From Avelusimicrobium excrementipullorum (GTDB lineage Bacteria; Elusimicrobiota; Elusimicrobia; Elusimicrobiales; Elusimicrobiaceae): a stretch of DNA of 64,000 nt. This document shows, piece by piece, positions 33,253 through 42,102 of this stretch; the first letter of the stretch is position 1, and each line of letters begins with the position of its first letter. The position numbers and the translations under genes were made by a program. The notes under the pieces were generated by a model. It was not told the origin of the DNA. It saw nothing but the letters and a program-made list of their open reading frames with translations, and made no database searches. The stretch covers positions 83,515 to 147,514 of the forward strand of contig CALVGF010000005.1 in the NCBI GenBank assembly GCA_944327025.1, in the 5' to 3' direction.

Positions 33253-33963
33253 TCATTTGACCAGAATGTCTTTGCCGACGGCGGACTGCAGTTTGATTTT
33301 ATCCACCGTTTCATAATGGTATGGATAAAGCACTTTGGGTTTTAAGCGCTTGGCCGCGTCTACAAACATTTCGTCGGTCATGGTGTAGGGTAGGTTCTTT
33401 GGCAGGAAAGCCACGTTCACACCGGCAATGTCGGCCATTTCGGGGATGTTTTCCGTATCACCGCCCAGATACAGGCGGAAATCGCCGAAGTGCAGCACAT
33501 AGCCGTTGCCCCAGCCTTTCGGGTGCCAAAACTTGCCGTTGGGCTGTTTGTGCACCAGGTTGTAGGCGGGCACCGCGTCAATTTGTACGTCCTGCCAGGT
33601 CTGGCTGTCGCCGTTGGACAGAGCCGAAGTACCCTGCGGCAAGTCTTTGGCCGCCGTGGGGGAGGCGATAAAAGCCGTGCCTTCTTTTTGGGTTTCTTTC
33701 CAGGCTTTGGCGTCCAAATGATCATAATGGTCGTGGGTGATTAAGACCAGATCTGCCTTGGGCAGTGCGGCGTAATCGGCCACGGACGAATAAGGGTCAA
33801 CCTGAATAATTTTGCCGTTCCAGGTAATTTGCACCGAGCCGTGCCCCAGCGGCAGCACGTACACATCTCCGGCAGAAGTTTTATATAGGTCTCCTTGCGG
33901 GTTTTGCATAGCACAGCCTCCTAAAATCAACAGTCCCGCCCACAGCAGGGCCAGTTTTCTCAT
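33253..33963 (-). CDS. Metallo-beta-lactamase-fold lipoprotein (UlaG-like)
   Basis: A 236-residue protein with a lipobox signal (LLILGGC, Cys17), so it is anchored in a membrane. The MBL metal site is ITHDHYDHLD, with later ligands GGDT and probably PYHYE. The compact form resembles UPF0173/UlaG hydrolases; the substrate is unknown. It lies 10 bp after the phosphorylase gene. A cytosolic nucleoside enzyme and a surface hydrolase in one operon may mean nucleotide or nucleoside scavenging, but that is a guess. Confidence 0.85.
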   Translation of the reverse strand: MRKLALLWAGLLILGGCAMQNPQGDLYKTSAGDVYVLPLGHGSVQITWNGKIIQVDPYSSVADYAALPKADLVLITHDHYDHLDAKAWKETQKEGTAFIASPTAAKDLPQGTSALSNGDSQTWQDVQIDAVPAYNLVHKQPNGKFWHPKGWGNGYVLHFGDFRLYLGGDTENIPEMADIAGVNVAFLPKNLPYTMTDEMFVDAAKRLKPKVLYPYHYETVDKIKLQSAVGKDILVK

Positions 33964-33973
33964 GCGTATCTCC

Positions 33974-35287
33974 CTATTTAATAATACTGTGTACCAGCTT
34001 GTACGGTTTGGGCTTGGCAGCCGTGATTTTGACGGCTTGGCCGAATAATTCCGCCCCCGCTTTTAAGCGTTTGGGGTCGGAGGCGTACAAGGCGGCGATA
34101 ACGTCGCCTTTTTTCACGGCGTCGCCGGCTTTTTTATGCAGCCAAATGCCCGCGCCGAAGTCTATTTCGTCTTCCATGCGGTCGCGGCCCGCGCCCAGCA
34201 GTACGCCCGCGCGTCCGGTCAGTTTGGCGTCAATAAATCCGACATATCCCTTTTTGTCAGCTTTGAATTCAAAGGACAGTTTGGCGTTTTTAAGGTATTT
34301 CTCCGGCTCGTCGGCTACTCTGGGATTGCCTCCCTGCCATTTAATCATATCGCGGAATTTATGCAAAGCACTACCGTTGGAAATATATTCTTCCAGCAAT
34401 TTGCGGGCTTTGTCCAAATCCTTTTCGCGCCCACTGATGACCAACATATGCGCGCCCGTTTCTATGACGGCCTCGTAAAAGTCCGGCGCCAGGTCTTTGT
34501 CGCCTTTTAAAATTTGTATGGTCTGGTACATTTCATTGGCGTTGCCCACGGCGCGGCCCAGCGGCTGGTCCATATAGGTAATCAGCGCGCGGCAGTTCAG
34601 CCCCAGCAGTTTGGCGGTGGAAACGAGCATTTGGGCCAGCTTTTTGCTGTCGGGCAGTTTCTGCATAAACGCACCGGAGCCGTATTTGACGTCCATCAGC
34701 AGGCTGTCCACCCCCTCGGCGTATTTTTTGGACAGAATGCTGGCCACAATCAGCGGGCGGCTTTCCACGGTGCCCGTGGCGTCGCGCAGGGCGTAGAGTT
34801 TGCGGTCGGCGGGGGCCAGGTCTTTGGTCTGGCCGAACATACACACGCCGAGCTTTTGGATTTGGCGGTGAATGAGTTTGGCGGGAATGCGTATTTCAAA
34901 ATTTTTAATAGACTCCAGCTTGTCCAATGTGCCGCCCGTGTGCCCCAGCCCGCGGCCGGACATCATGGGCACCGCCACGCCGGCGCAGGCCACCAGCGGG
35001 GCCAGCGCCAGGGATACGCCGTCCCCCACGCCGCCGGTGGAGTGTTTGTCCACTTTGGGCATGTCAATGTCGGAAAAATCCAGCCGGGGGCCCGTATGGG
35101 CCATGGCTTTGGTCAAGAGAGCGGTTTCTTTATCGGAAAGGGGATGCAGAAAGCAGGCCATCAAAAAAGCCGACAGCTGATAATCGGGTACGGTTCCCTG
35201 GGCTGCGGCTTGGGCGATAAAATCAAACTCTTCGGCATTTAGGGTTTTGCCGTCGCGTTTTTTAATAATCAGGTCAATCATTCTCAT
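33974..35287 (-). CDS. deoA: Pyrimidine-nucleoside / thymidine phosphorylase
   Basis: Cleaves thymidine or uridine with phosphate for salvage. The 437 residues match the family. Signatures are DKHSTGGVGDGVSL (phosphate site), SGRGLGHTGGTLDKLES, LMDVKYGSGAF and the C-terminal biotinyl-like domain ending AVKITAAKPKPYKL. Specificity (DeoA versus Pdp) cannot be fixed by eye; the length is nearer to Pdp. GGAGG precedes the first of two near ATG codons. Confidence 0.93.
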   Translation of the reverse strand: MRMIDLIIKKRDGKTLNAEEFDFIAQAAAQGTVPDYQLSAFLMACFLHPLSDKETALLTKAMAHTGPRLDFSDIDMPKVDKHSTGGVGDGVSLALAPLVACAGVAVPMMSGRGLGHTGGTLDKLESIKNFEIRIPAKLIHRQIQKLGVCMFGQTKDLAPADRKLYALRDATGTVESRPLIVASILSKKYAEGVDSLLMDVKYGSGAFMQKLPDSKKLAQMLVSTAKLLGLNCRALITYMDQPLGRAVGNANEMYQTIQILKGDKDLAPDFYEAVIETGAHMLVISGREKDLDKARKLLEEYISNGSALHKFRDMIKWQGGNPRVADEPEKYLKNAKLSFEFKADKKGYVGFIDAKLTGRAGVLLGAGRDRMEDEIDFGAGIWLHKKAGDAVKKGDVIAALYASDPKRLKAGAELFGQAVKITAAKPKPYKLVHSIIK

Positions 35288-35325
35288 GGTGCGGCCTCCT
35301 CCGTCCCGCAGGGGGGCGGACTTCC

Positions 35326-35334
35326 AGCATAGCA
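35326..35334 (-). promoter_or_regulatory. Extended -10 of deoA
   Basis: TGCTATGCT on the minus strand, identical to the rsfS promoter element. Confidence 0.35.
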
Positions 35335-35468
35335 TATTAAACGCTTTTTGAGAAGGGGGAAAACGTTCCGGCTTTGCGGGAAGGCTGATAAACGCGGGTT
35401 CCTTTTATTTTTTTTGATAAAATATCAAAAATATTTTTATAAATTCAAAAAATGCACCGGATGGCTGT

Positions 35469-36383
35469 ATGGAAGAAAATATTAAAAAAATAAAATCCTT
35501 TTTGCAGCAGGGAAACCTGGAAGAAGCGGATAAGGTATGTGACAGCGCTTTGGCGGTGGAGGCAAACAATGCCGAACTATATTATTTAAAGGCACTCATT
35601 ATGTGGCAGAAGAGTGAAGTGTTTAATATTGACCGTGAAAAATTTCCCGCTCTTTTAAAGAAAGCCACGGATTTAAATCCGCATTACGCCGAGCCCTATA
35701 AGTTGTGGGCTTATGCCAATATGTTGCTGGGTTATCCGAATTTAGCAGAAGATGGGTATTCCCTGGCAATAAAAGCTCAGCCTGCCGATTTGGAAGCATA
35801 CGGGCAGCGCGGGGAAGCCCGTTGTAAACTGAATAAATTTCAAGAAGCAATAGAAGATTTTAACAAAGTGTTGGAAATTGATCCCAATAACAGCAGAGCA
35901 TATGCCATGCGTGCCCAGGCCAAAAAAGCACTTAAAGACTGGACGGGCGCGGCGGAAGACTATAGCAAAGCTATAGAATATAACCCTAATTACGGCGGCG
36001 GATTTTTCGGCAGGGGAACATGCAAAGTACAACTGGGGGATTTTGCCGGTGCGCTGGAGGACTTTACCCATTTCCTGGAGCTCTATCCGGACTCTGTGCC
36101 GGAAGCGTACGGCCACCGGGGAGATGTAAAAATACATTTGAATGATTTGCCTGGTGCCTTGGAGGATTTCCAAAAAGCACTTGAATTAGATCCGAATAAT
36201 GAAGATGCCCGTCGCGCAGTCAATGATTTGCAGGGGGCTATTTTACAGTCTTTGCCGAAGGACGCAACAATGTTGCAGGTAACGCTTAAAAACGGGAGAA
36301 GGGTGAGGCAGGTGATAATAAACGGCAAAATAGTCAACTTATGGCCTTTGAATGAGAAAACAGACGGAGAGCTTTCCGACTGA
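35469..36383 (+). CDS. Cytoplasmic TPR-repeat protein
   Basis: A 304-residue protein without signal peptide. From residue 35 to 255 it is tandem 34-residue TPRs (for example AYGQRGEARCKLNKFQEAIE, DFNKVLEIDPNNSRAYAMR). It ends in a small domain TLKNGRRVRQVIINGKIVNLWPL that I do not recognise. Its base composition is more AT-rich than the flanking housekeeping genes. A T8-containing stretch and GATAAAAT at 35411-35423 resemble the prepilin promoters, but the leader would be about 40 nt. Confidence 0.8.
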   Translation: MEENIKKIKSFLQQGNLEEADKVCDSALAVEANNAELYYLKALIMWQKSEVFNIDREKFPALLKKATDLNPHYAEPYKLWAYANMLLGYPNLAEDGYSLAIKAQPADLEAYGQRGEARCKLNKFQEAIEDFNKVLEIDPNNSRAYAMRAQAKKALKDWTGAAEDYSKAIEYNPNYGGGFFGRGTCKVQLGDFAGALEDFTHFLELYPDSVPEAYGHRGDVKIHLNDLPGALEDFQKALELDPNNEDARRAVNDLQGAILQSLPKDATMLQVTLKNGRRVRQVIINGKIVNLWPLNEKTDGELSD

Positions 36384-36711
36384 CAGGCAATCTTCAGCAA
36401 GATGATGACGCTGTTGTTTGTAAACCAGGAAACGCGAGCGTAGAACTTCTGGCGTGCCGACTGGCACGCCAGAGGCTTTATCGCCATGAAAAAAAGATAT
36501 TTCCGAAGGCCGGTCCTGTTGTGAAAGCTCTTTGTCCTCTTACAGAACAGGAACACTGTATAGCGGCCAAAGAGAGAAGTTGGTTTCTTTATGACTTATT
36601 AAAAGCCAATGTTTATTGCAGATTTGAGAAATAGAAAAATTCATAAAAATCTGCTAACCTATTATCCATGCCTGTTAATAAGTAAATATCGTTTTAGCTT
36701 GAGGTGCAAAC
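36384..36711. other. AT-rich intergenic region
   Basis: Beyond one perfect hairpin (36448-36473) and a 7-bp inverted repeat with arms TCCTGTT/AACAGGA (about 36517-36555), I see no gene, tRNA or repeat copy. Confidence 0.5.
36448..36473 (+). terminator. Perfect hairpin without strong T tail
   Basis: TCTGGCGTGCC and GGCACGCCAGA pair around GACT. The tail GGCTTTAT is weak. It probably terminates the TPR gene. Confidence 0.5.
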
Positions 36712-37033
36712 ATGAATGAATGTATCAAATTGGACATGGGGATATGGAACAGAGCAGAATTGTTTCGGGAATTTATAGCTATGACCACGTCCATCTATGA
36801 TATGACGGTACGCATGGACGTTACTAATCTTGTTAATTATTGTAAAGAACAAGAACAATCTTTTTTTATCAATTGCCTTTATCTTACTCTACGCGAATTA
36901 AATGCGATTCCGGATGAGGGTTCACAACGCAGAACCGTATATTTATAATCGGATAGATTGTAGTTTTACGATAGCCAACAAGTATGGATATGTTGTAAAC
37001 CGCAGTATTTTTTTTGATAGAATACACTTATGA
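36712..37033 (+). pseudogene. CatA-like O-acetyltransferase remnant, frameshifted and truncated
   Basis: The first frame (78 codons) begins like chloramphenicol acetyltransferase-type proteins: IKLDMGIWNRAELFREFI, then FFINCLYLTLRELNAIP. After about 36910 the family pattern goes on in the +1 frame: RFRMRVHNAEPYIYNRID, then CSFTIANKYGY. That frame ends at a TGA at 37031. A complete enzyme has about 210 residues with HHxxxDG near the end, and that part is missing. So one frameshift and loss of the C-terminal half are visible. Activity is very unlikely. The remnant lies directly against the next prepilin gene. Confidence 0.7.
37018..37023 (+). promoter_or_regulatory. -10 box abutting the second prepilin gene
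   Basis: TAGAAT ends 6 nt before the ATG, with T8-GA before it, like the T12-GA spacer of the first prepilin promoter. TTGTAA at 36993-36998 could be a -35 at a long 19-bp spacing. No Shine-Dalgarno. Confidence 0.45.
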
Positions 37034-37677
37034 ACAGAATTTATCAAAAAATGTATCCGGAAAATAAAAACCGCTCTGAAGGCGTTTTGGGCGGTTTTAT
37101 CGGCGATGTCATTCTGAGAAGCTGTAACTCAGAATCTCAACCACCTTCTATCAAACGGGCCGGCTTTACGCTGATAGAGCTTTTGGTCGTGGTGCTGATT
37201 ATTGGCATTTTATCTTCTATAGCGTTGCCTCAGTATGAAAGGGCTGTGGAAAAGAGCCGTCTGGGGGCTTTGCTTCCCAATTTAAAAACTTTAAGAGATG
37301 CCCAGTCTCTCCATTGGCTGGAAACAGGTGAATATGAGGAAAATTTAGAGAATTTATCCGTTTCATTTCCGGAATGTACCCAAACGGCGTTAAGCGGCAG
37401 TACGGTCGGCACCGGATATGCCTGCGGCAAATACGGCATGCGCATTTATGCCGCCGGTTCCGGCAGTTCGGCTTATTCGTTGATAGAAGTATATACCAAG
37501 CCTTCTATGGATGATGCTCCTCTGGGTTGGAGGGAAAGACTGCAGGGAGGAAAAAAGACGGATGAAACCTGTTTGGCCGAGCGGAACAATGACGTGGCTT
37601 ACAGCGTTTGCAAAAGTATGGGCGGGGTATGCGGCAATACATTTGGCGGTAGGCATTGTTACTGTACGGTAAAGTAG
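37030..37677 (+). CDS. Type IV prepilin-like protein with an unusual 45-residue leader
   Basis: The pilin core is FTLIELLVVVLIIGILSSIAL with Glu5, followed by the alpha1 helix AVEKSRLGALL and a Cys-rich globular domain (CTQT, YACGKYG, TCLAER, VCKSMGGVCG, HCYCTVK). Cleavage would follow Gly45 (KRAG). The leader is far longer than the usual 5-15 residues, and its middle part (GDVILRSCNSES) is encoded by repeat copy R3. A leader starting at the ATC codon would read (I)KRAG, the normal short form, so an ancestral ATG there is possible. Whether the long leader is processed is uncertain. Confidence 0.8.
   Translation: MNRIYQKMYPENKNRSEGVLGGFIGDVILRSCNSESQPPSIKRAGFTLIELLVVVLIIGILSSIALPQYERAVEKSRLGALLPNLKTLRDAQSLHWLETGEYEENLENLSVSFPECTQTALSGSTVGTGYACGKYGMRIYAAGSGSSAYSLIEVYTKPSMDDAPLGWRERLQGGKKTDETCLAERNNDVAYSVCKSMGGVCGNTFGGRHCYCTVK
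37108..37138 (+). repeat. Palindromic repeat, copy R3, inside a coding sequence
   Basis: GTCATTCTGAG, 9-nt spacer, CTCAGAATCTC. It has the same framework as R2 and lies in frame in the prepilin leader. Confidence 0.7.
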
Positions 37678-37694
37678 CTCGTCCTTTTTGTGGA

Positions 37695-37725
37695 AGCCCC
37701 GGCGTATGATTGCCGGGGCTTTCTT
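37695..37725 (+). terminator. Terminator of the second prepilin gene
   Basis: AGCCCCGGC pairs with GCCGGGGCT across GTATGATT, then TTCTT. Confidence 0.85.
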
Positions 37726-37759
37726 GTATTCGGGTTGTGTGCCGTATGTTCATATTTCG

Positions 37760-37765
37760 TATAAT
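37760..37765 (+). promoter_or_regulatory. -10 of the ileS operon
   Basis: TATAAT with +1 near 37772 and a 26-nt leader containing AAGAGAG. The -35 is weak. Confidence 0.5.
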
Positions 37766-37797
37766 AGAATATATCCTTAAATATAAGAGAGTAAAAC

Positions 37798-40617
37798 ATG
37801 GCTAAAAACAAATATTCTTCCACCGTTTTGCTGCCCAAAACGGATTTCCCCATGCGTGCCGGACTGGCGCAGAAAGAACCCAAAATCCTGGACTTTTGGA
37901 AACAAATCAACCTTTACCAGGCCATACTGAAGAAAAACGAAGCGGGCAAACATTTTGTGCTGCACGACGGGCCGCCGTATGCCAACGGCGCCATTCACAT
38001 TGGCCACGCTTTGGACAAGACCATTAAGGATATTATTTTAAAAAGCCGCGCGCTCATGGGCTTTTATACGCCGTATGTGCCCGGGTGGGACTGCCATGGC
38101 CTGCCTATTGAGCAGGCGCTGATGAAAGAGCTGAAAATAGACAAAAAGCACGTTACCGATGTGCCGGCCTTCCGCAAAAAAGCGCGCGCCTTTGCGGCCA
38201 AATATATTGACCTGCAGCGCCAGGGGTTCAAACGCCTGGGCGTGCAGGGCGAATGGGACGACCCGTATCTGACCATGGCCCCGCGCTACGAAGGCATTAC
38301 TATCGGCGTATTTTTGGATTTGATTGAAAAAGGCTACGTTTATAAAGGCCAGAAAACCATTACCTGGTGTCCGCATTGCGAAACGGCCCTGGCCGATGCG
38401 GAAACGGAATATAAAGACGCTTCCTCTCCGTCTATTTACCTGCGTTTTAAAGTGGTGAGTCCGACCAAAGAAGTGTTCGGGGATTTGGATTTTTCCAAAC
38501 CGGTGTCTTTCGGCGTGTGGACCACTACTCCTTGGACCATTCCTGCCAACCGGGCGGCCGCCGTCAATAAAGAAGAAAATTACGCCGTCCTGCAGGATGA
38601 ACGCACGCAGGAATATTATGTGGTGGCGGAAAAACTGGCCGAAGAATTTTTGAAAAATACCGGCCTGAAAGCCCGCCAAGTAAATACCGTATTGGGCGAA
38701 AAGCTGGTCGGCCAAAAATATTTCCACCCGCTGACGCAAAAAGAAAACCCCGTCATTTGGACGGACTTTGTCACCATGGACGCGGGGGTGGGTATCGTGC
38801 ATATCGCCCCGGGCCACGGCGAGGACGACTTCCACGCCGGCAAACAGTGGGGCCTGGAAACCTTCTGCCCTGTGGACGAAAAAGGCTGCTATACCAAAGA
38901 CGCCGGCATTTTTGAAGGCATGAACGTCTTTGACGCCAATCCGCTGATGGTGAAGAAACTGGACGAACTGGGTGCGCTGATTAAAGAGCAGGAAATTGTG
39001 CACAGCTATCCGCACTGCTGGCGCTGCCACAGCCCGATTATTTTCCGCGCCACGGAACAGTGGTTTATGAGCATTGACAAAGACGGCCTGCGCCAAAAGC
39101 TGATGGATAATTTGGACCATGTCCGTTTTTATCCCGCCGGCGGGCGCGAACGTATGCGCTCCATGATCGGCCTGCGGCCGGACTGGTGTCTGTCCCGCCA
39201 GCGTTTCTGGGGTACGCCCGTTACCATTTTGTACTGCAAAAAATGCGGCAAGGCGCAAATTGACCACAATCTTTTTGAGTTCGTCAAAGCGCGCGCCATG
39301 AAAGAAGGCTCCGATTTCTGGTTTACCGACCCCGTGGAAAAACTCATGCCGCAGGGGTATCACTGCTCCTGCGGATGCACGGAGTTCAGAAAAGAAACCG
39401 ATATTTTGGACGTGTGGCTGGACAGCGGCGTGTCCTGGGCGGCGGTGCTGAAAGACCGCGGGCTGGACTTCCCCGCTGACGTATATTCCGAAGGCTCCGA
39501 CCAGCACCGCGGCTGGTTCCAAAGCTCTTATATCCCGTCTTATACGCTGGAGGGCACGGCCCCGTTTAAAACCATTTTGACGCACGGCATGGTGCTGGAC
39601 CAGCAGGGCCGCCCCATGCACAAATCCCTGGGCAACAGCGTAGACCCGCAGGACGTCATCAACAAATACGGCGCGGATATCCTGCGCCTGTGGGTGGCGT
39701 TTTCGGATTATCAGGGAGATGTGCGCATCTCCGATGAAATTTTGGGCGGACCGATTGACACCTACCGCAAGCTGCGCAATACGGTGCGTTATGCGCTGGG
39801 CAATTTGTCGGACTTTGAACCGGAAAAACACGCCGTGCCCGCCGCCGAACTGGCGGAAATGGACCGCTATATGCTGGGCCGTTTGGACCGGCTGATTGCC
39901 GAAGTGCGCGCCGGATACGAAGAGTTTAATTTCCGCCGCGCCGTGCGCGCCATTACGGATTACTGCATTTTGGACCTGTCCTCCTTCCTGCTGGACGCGT
40001 CCAAAGACCGCCTGTATACGCTGGGCGCTTCTTCTCCGGCGCGCCGCAGCGCGCAGACCGCGCTGGCCGAAATCGTGCGCACGCTGCTGCAGCTGCTGGC
40101 TCCCGTCTTGTGCTTTACCTGCGAGGAAGCCTGGCAGGAACTGCTGAAAATTCCCGCCGGAAAGGGGCTGGCGCAGAGCGTGTTTCTGTCCGATATGCCG
40201 CAGCACGCTTCTTTATCCGCCGATGCGGCGCTGGAAGAAAAATGGACGCGCATCCGCCAACTCCGTGAGGACGTGCAAAAAGCGCTGGAAGAAACCCGCC
40301 AAAAAGGCGTTATCGGCTCTGCGCTGGAAGCCAAAGTCATTTTGAAAACCAATGACGCGGAAACAAAGAAATTTCTGACGGAAAACACTGCGCTGTGGCC
40401 GGAAATCTTTATCGTATCCGCCGCAGAAGTACAGGACGGCTCCCTGCCGCTGGAAGTGGCGGTGGAACATGCCCGGGGCCAAAAATGCGCCCGCTGCTGG
40501 CAATGGAAGGAAGAAGTGGGGCAGGAAGGGCGCAAACATACCGACCTGTGCGACCGTTGCGCCGCCGTGCTGGAGCGGGAGGGACTGACCGTGCCCGAGG
40601 AGCAGACCGTTGCCTAA
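37798..40617 (+). CDS. ileS: Isoleucyl-tRNA synthetase
   Basis: A class I synthetase for tRNA-Ile. The 939 residues match the bacterial form. HIGH is H67-I-G-H70 in PPYANGAIHIGHALD. The editing domain includes TTPWTIPANRAA and the ends have WLDSGVSW and EGSDQHRGWFQSS. The second signature is PMHKS (606-610) in place of KMSKS, a variant in its first and third positions. A C-terminal zinc knuckle is present (C897, C900, C918, C921). It heads a six-gene operon with lspA overlapping its end, an arrangement also seen in Proteobacteria (ileS-lspA). Confidence 0.97.
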   Translation: MAKNKYSSTVLLPKTDFPMRAGLAQKEPKILDFWKQINLYQAILKKNEAGKHFVLHDGPPYANGAIHIGHALDKTIKDIILKSRALMGFYTPYVPGWDCHGLPIEQALMKELKIDKKHVTDVPAFRKKARAFAAKYIDLQRQGFKRLGVQGEWDDPYLTMAPRYEGITIGVFLDLIEKGYVYKGQKTITWCPHCETALADAETEYKDASSPSIYLRFKVVSPTKEVFGDLDFSKPVSFGVWTTTPWTIPANRAAAVNKEENYAVLQDERTQEYYVVAEKLAEEFLKNTGLKARQVNTVLGEKLVGQKYFHPLTQKENPVIWTDFVTMDAGVGIVHIAPGHGEDDFHAGKQWGLETFCPVDEKGCYTKDAGIFEGMNVFDANPLMVKKLDELGALIKEQEIVHSYPHCWRCHSPIIFRATEQWFMSIDKDGLRQKLMDNLDHVRFYPAGGRERMRSMIGLRPDWCLSRQRFWGTPVTILYCKKCGKAQIDHNLFEFVKARAMKEGSDFWFTDPVEKLMPQGYHCSCGCTEFRKETDILDVWLDSGVSWAAVLKDRGLDFPADVYSEGSDQHRGWFQSSYIPSYTLEGTAPFKTILTHGMVLDQQGRPMHKSLGNSVDPQDVINKYGADILRLWVAFSDYQGDVRISDEILGGPIDTYRKLRNTVRYALGNLSDFEPEKHAVPAAELAEMDRYMLGRLDRLIAEVRAGYEEFNFRRAVRAITDYCILDLSSFLLDASKDRLYTLGASSPARRSAQTALAEIVRTLLQLLAPVLCFTCEEAWQELLKIPAGKGLAQSVFLSDMPQHASLSADAALEEKWTRIRQLREDVQKALEETRQKGVIGSALEAKVILKTNDAETKKFLTENTALWPEIFIVSAAEVQDGSLPLEVAVEHARGQKCARCWQWKEEVGQEGRKHTDLCDRCAAVLEREGLTVPEEQTVA

Positions 40618-41104
40618 TTGGTTTTCCCGTCTGCGCATATGGGCCCGCGCGCATAAGGCCGAAATTTGGACGGTGGCCGTACTTTTGTTTATAGACCGCC
40701 TGACCAAATGCCTGACGCTGGCCTGTCTGACGGACACCGATATCATTGTCGCGCCGTTTTTGCACTTGCGCTATGTGCAAAACACCGGCGCGGCTTTTGG
40801 TATAATGCAGGGGGGAAACCTGATACTGATTTTGGTGACCCTGCTGATTATAGCCTATCTGATAAAGTGCTGGAAAGAGCTCTGCGCGTCCGGCCCGCTG
40901 GTTAAATGGGGGCTGGTGCTGATTTTGGGCGGCGCATTGGGCAATCTTTATGATAGAATAGCGTTAGGGTTTGTCGTGGATTTTGTAGATTTAAGGGTGT
41001 GGCCCGTGTTTAACGCGGCCGACAGTTTTATCACAGTGGGCGGCGTTATGCTTGCGCTGGCGCTTTTGTTCCCCGCCAAAAAGCCCCAAAGGGAGGAAAA
41101 ATGA
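40610..41104 (+). CDS. lspA: Lipoprotein signal peptidase (signal peptidase II)
   Basis: This inner-membrane aspartyl protease removes signal peptides from prolipoproteins, several of which are encoded here. The 164 residues have four membrane helices. The family motifs are YVQNTGAAFGI, GNLYDRI (catalytic Asp) and FNAADSFI (catalytic Asp). The start is a TTG that overlaps ileS by 8 bp, with GAGGAG 7 nt upstream; no better ATG lies before the first helix. The next gene overlaps by ATGA. Confidence 0.93.
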   Translation: MPNWFSRLRIWARAHKAEIWTVAVLLFIDRLTKCLTLACLTDTDIIVAPFLHLRYVQNTGAAFGIMQGGNLILILVTLLIIAYLIKCWKELCASGPLVKWGLVLILGGALGNLYDRIALGFVVDFVDLRVWPVFNAADSFITVGGVMLALALLFPAKKPQREEK

Positions 41105-42099
41105 AAAAATTTTTGTTTATTGCTTTTTCCGTGTGCATGCTGGCCGCCTGCGGCGGCGGAGAAACGGCGCTGTTTCGCAAAGCGCAGGTAGCCGCCGATA
41201 AAGGACAGTTTGAAAAAGCCATACGCTACTATTCCACCATTATCAAAAACAATCCGGAAAATTACGCCGCTTACGCCAGCCGCGGCCTGGCCTATGAGCA
41301 GCTGCCTCCCAAAGAATCGGGCGACCTGCAAAAAAACCGCGCCCTGGCCGCGCGCGATTATGAACAGGCCATCAGTTTAAATTACCGCCGCCCCGAACTC
41401 TACAACAATCTCGGCGCGGTATATATAGACCAAGGCCGCTACCAGGACGCGATTGTGAATTTAAACCAGGCACTGATGCTGCGGCCGAATTATTTTATGG
41501 CGCTGTTAAACCGCGCCGTGGCTTACAGCAAACAGGGCAAAATGAGCCAGGCGCTGGTGGATTTTTCCGAAGCGGAGCGTTTAAACCCCCATTCCCCGCT
41601 GTTGTATTTAAACCGCGGGCTGGCGGAGTTTGCCGCCGGTTATTATGAGGCTGCCGCACAGGATTACAGCCAGCTGATTGATTTGCAGCCGGACAGTGCC
41701 CGCGCCTATTTGGAGCGCGGCCGCGCGCTGATGAAAATGGAAGCCTATCAAAACGCCCTGGAAGATTTCCAGCAGGCCATTGCTCTCAGCCCCAACTACG
41801 CCATGCCGTATTTTTATACGGCGGAACTGTTGTTTAACAAAGGGGAAACGGACCAGGCGCTCTCTTATGCAGAACGCGCCAAACTGCTGGCGCCCAATTA
41901 TGCCCCCGCCTATGAAATGATGGGCGATATGCTGGCCCTGGAATCACCGGTGGAAGCGACGCAGCATTATCTGGCCGCCCGCCGTTTGGATCCCCAGCGG
42001 GCCCTGCGCTATCAGGGCAAAATCCGTCTGATGACGACGGAAGCCGGCCGCCAGCGCGTGGTGGCGGACCGCTTCTATGATTTAAACAACCAGCGGTAA
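41101..42099 (+). CDS. TPR-repeat lipoprotein
   Basis: A 332-residue protein with a lipobox (MLAAC, Cys17), so it is the likely substrate of its neighbour LspA. It carries at least six TPRs from residue 25 to 290 (for example PELYNNLGAVYIDQGRYQDA, NYFMALLNRAVAYSKQGKMS). It is probably an envelope scaffold similar in layout to NlpI. It overlaps lspA by 4 bp and sits 3 bp before the ATPase gene. Confidence 0.87.
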   Translation: MKKFLFIAFSVCMLAACGGGETALFRKAQVAADKGQFEKAIRYYSTIIKNNPENYAAYASRGLAYEQLPPKESGDLQKNRALAARDYEQAISLNYRRPELYNNLGAVYIDQGRYQDAIVNLNQALMLRPNYFMALLNRAVAYSKQGKMSQALVDFSEAERLNPHSPLLYLNRGLAEFAAGYYEAAAQDYSQLIDLQPDSARAYLERGRALMKMEAYQNALEDFQQAIALSPNYAMPYFYTAELLFNKGETDQALSYAERAKLLAPNYAPAYEMMGDMLALESPVEATQHYLAARRLDPQRALRYQGKIRLMTTEAGRQRVVADRFYDLNNQR

Positions 42100-42102
42100 T
42101 AT

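Noticed and set aside
39601..39640. IleS PMHKS in place of KMSKS as a notable defect
   Set aside because: Similar xMHKS forms occur in other bacterial IleS proteins as far as I recall; the catalytic Lys of the motif is kept.
38038..40206. Very long open frame antisense to ileS (and similar ones antisense to rsmA, A2M and others)
   Set aside because: These arise from GC-biased codon positions of the real genes; they lack start signals and family motifs.
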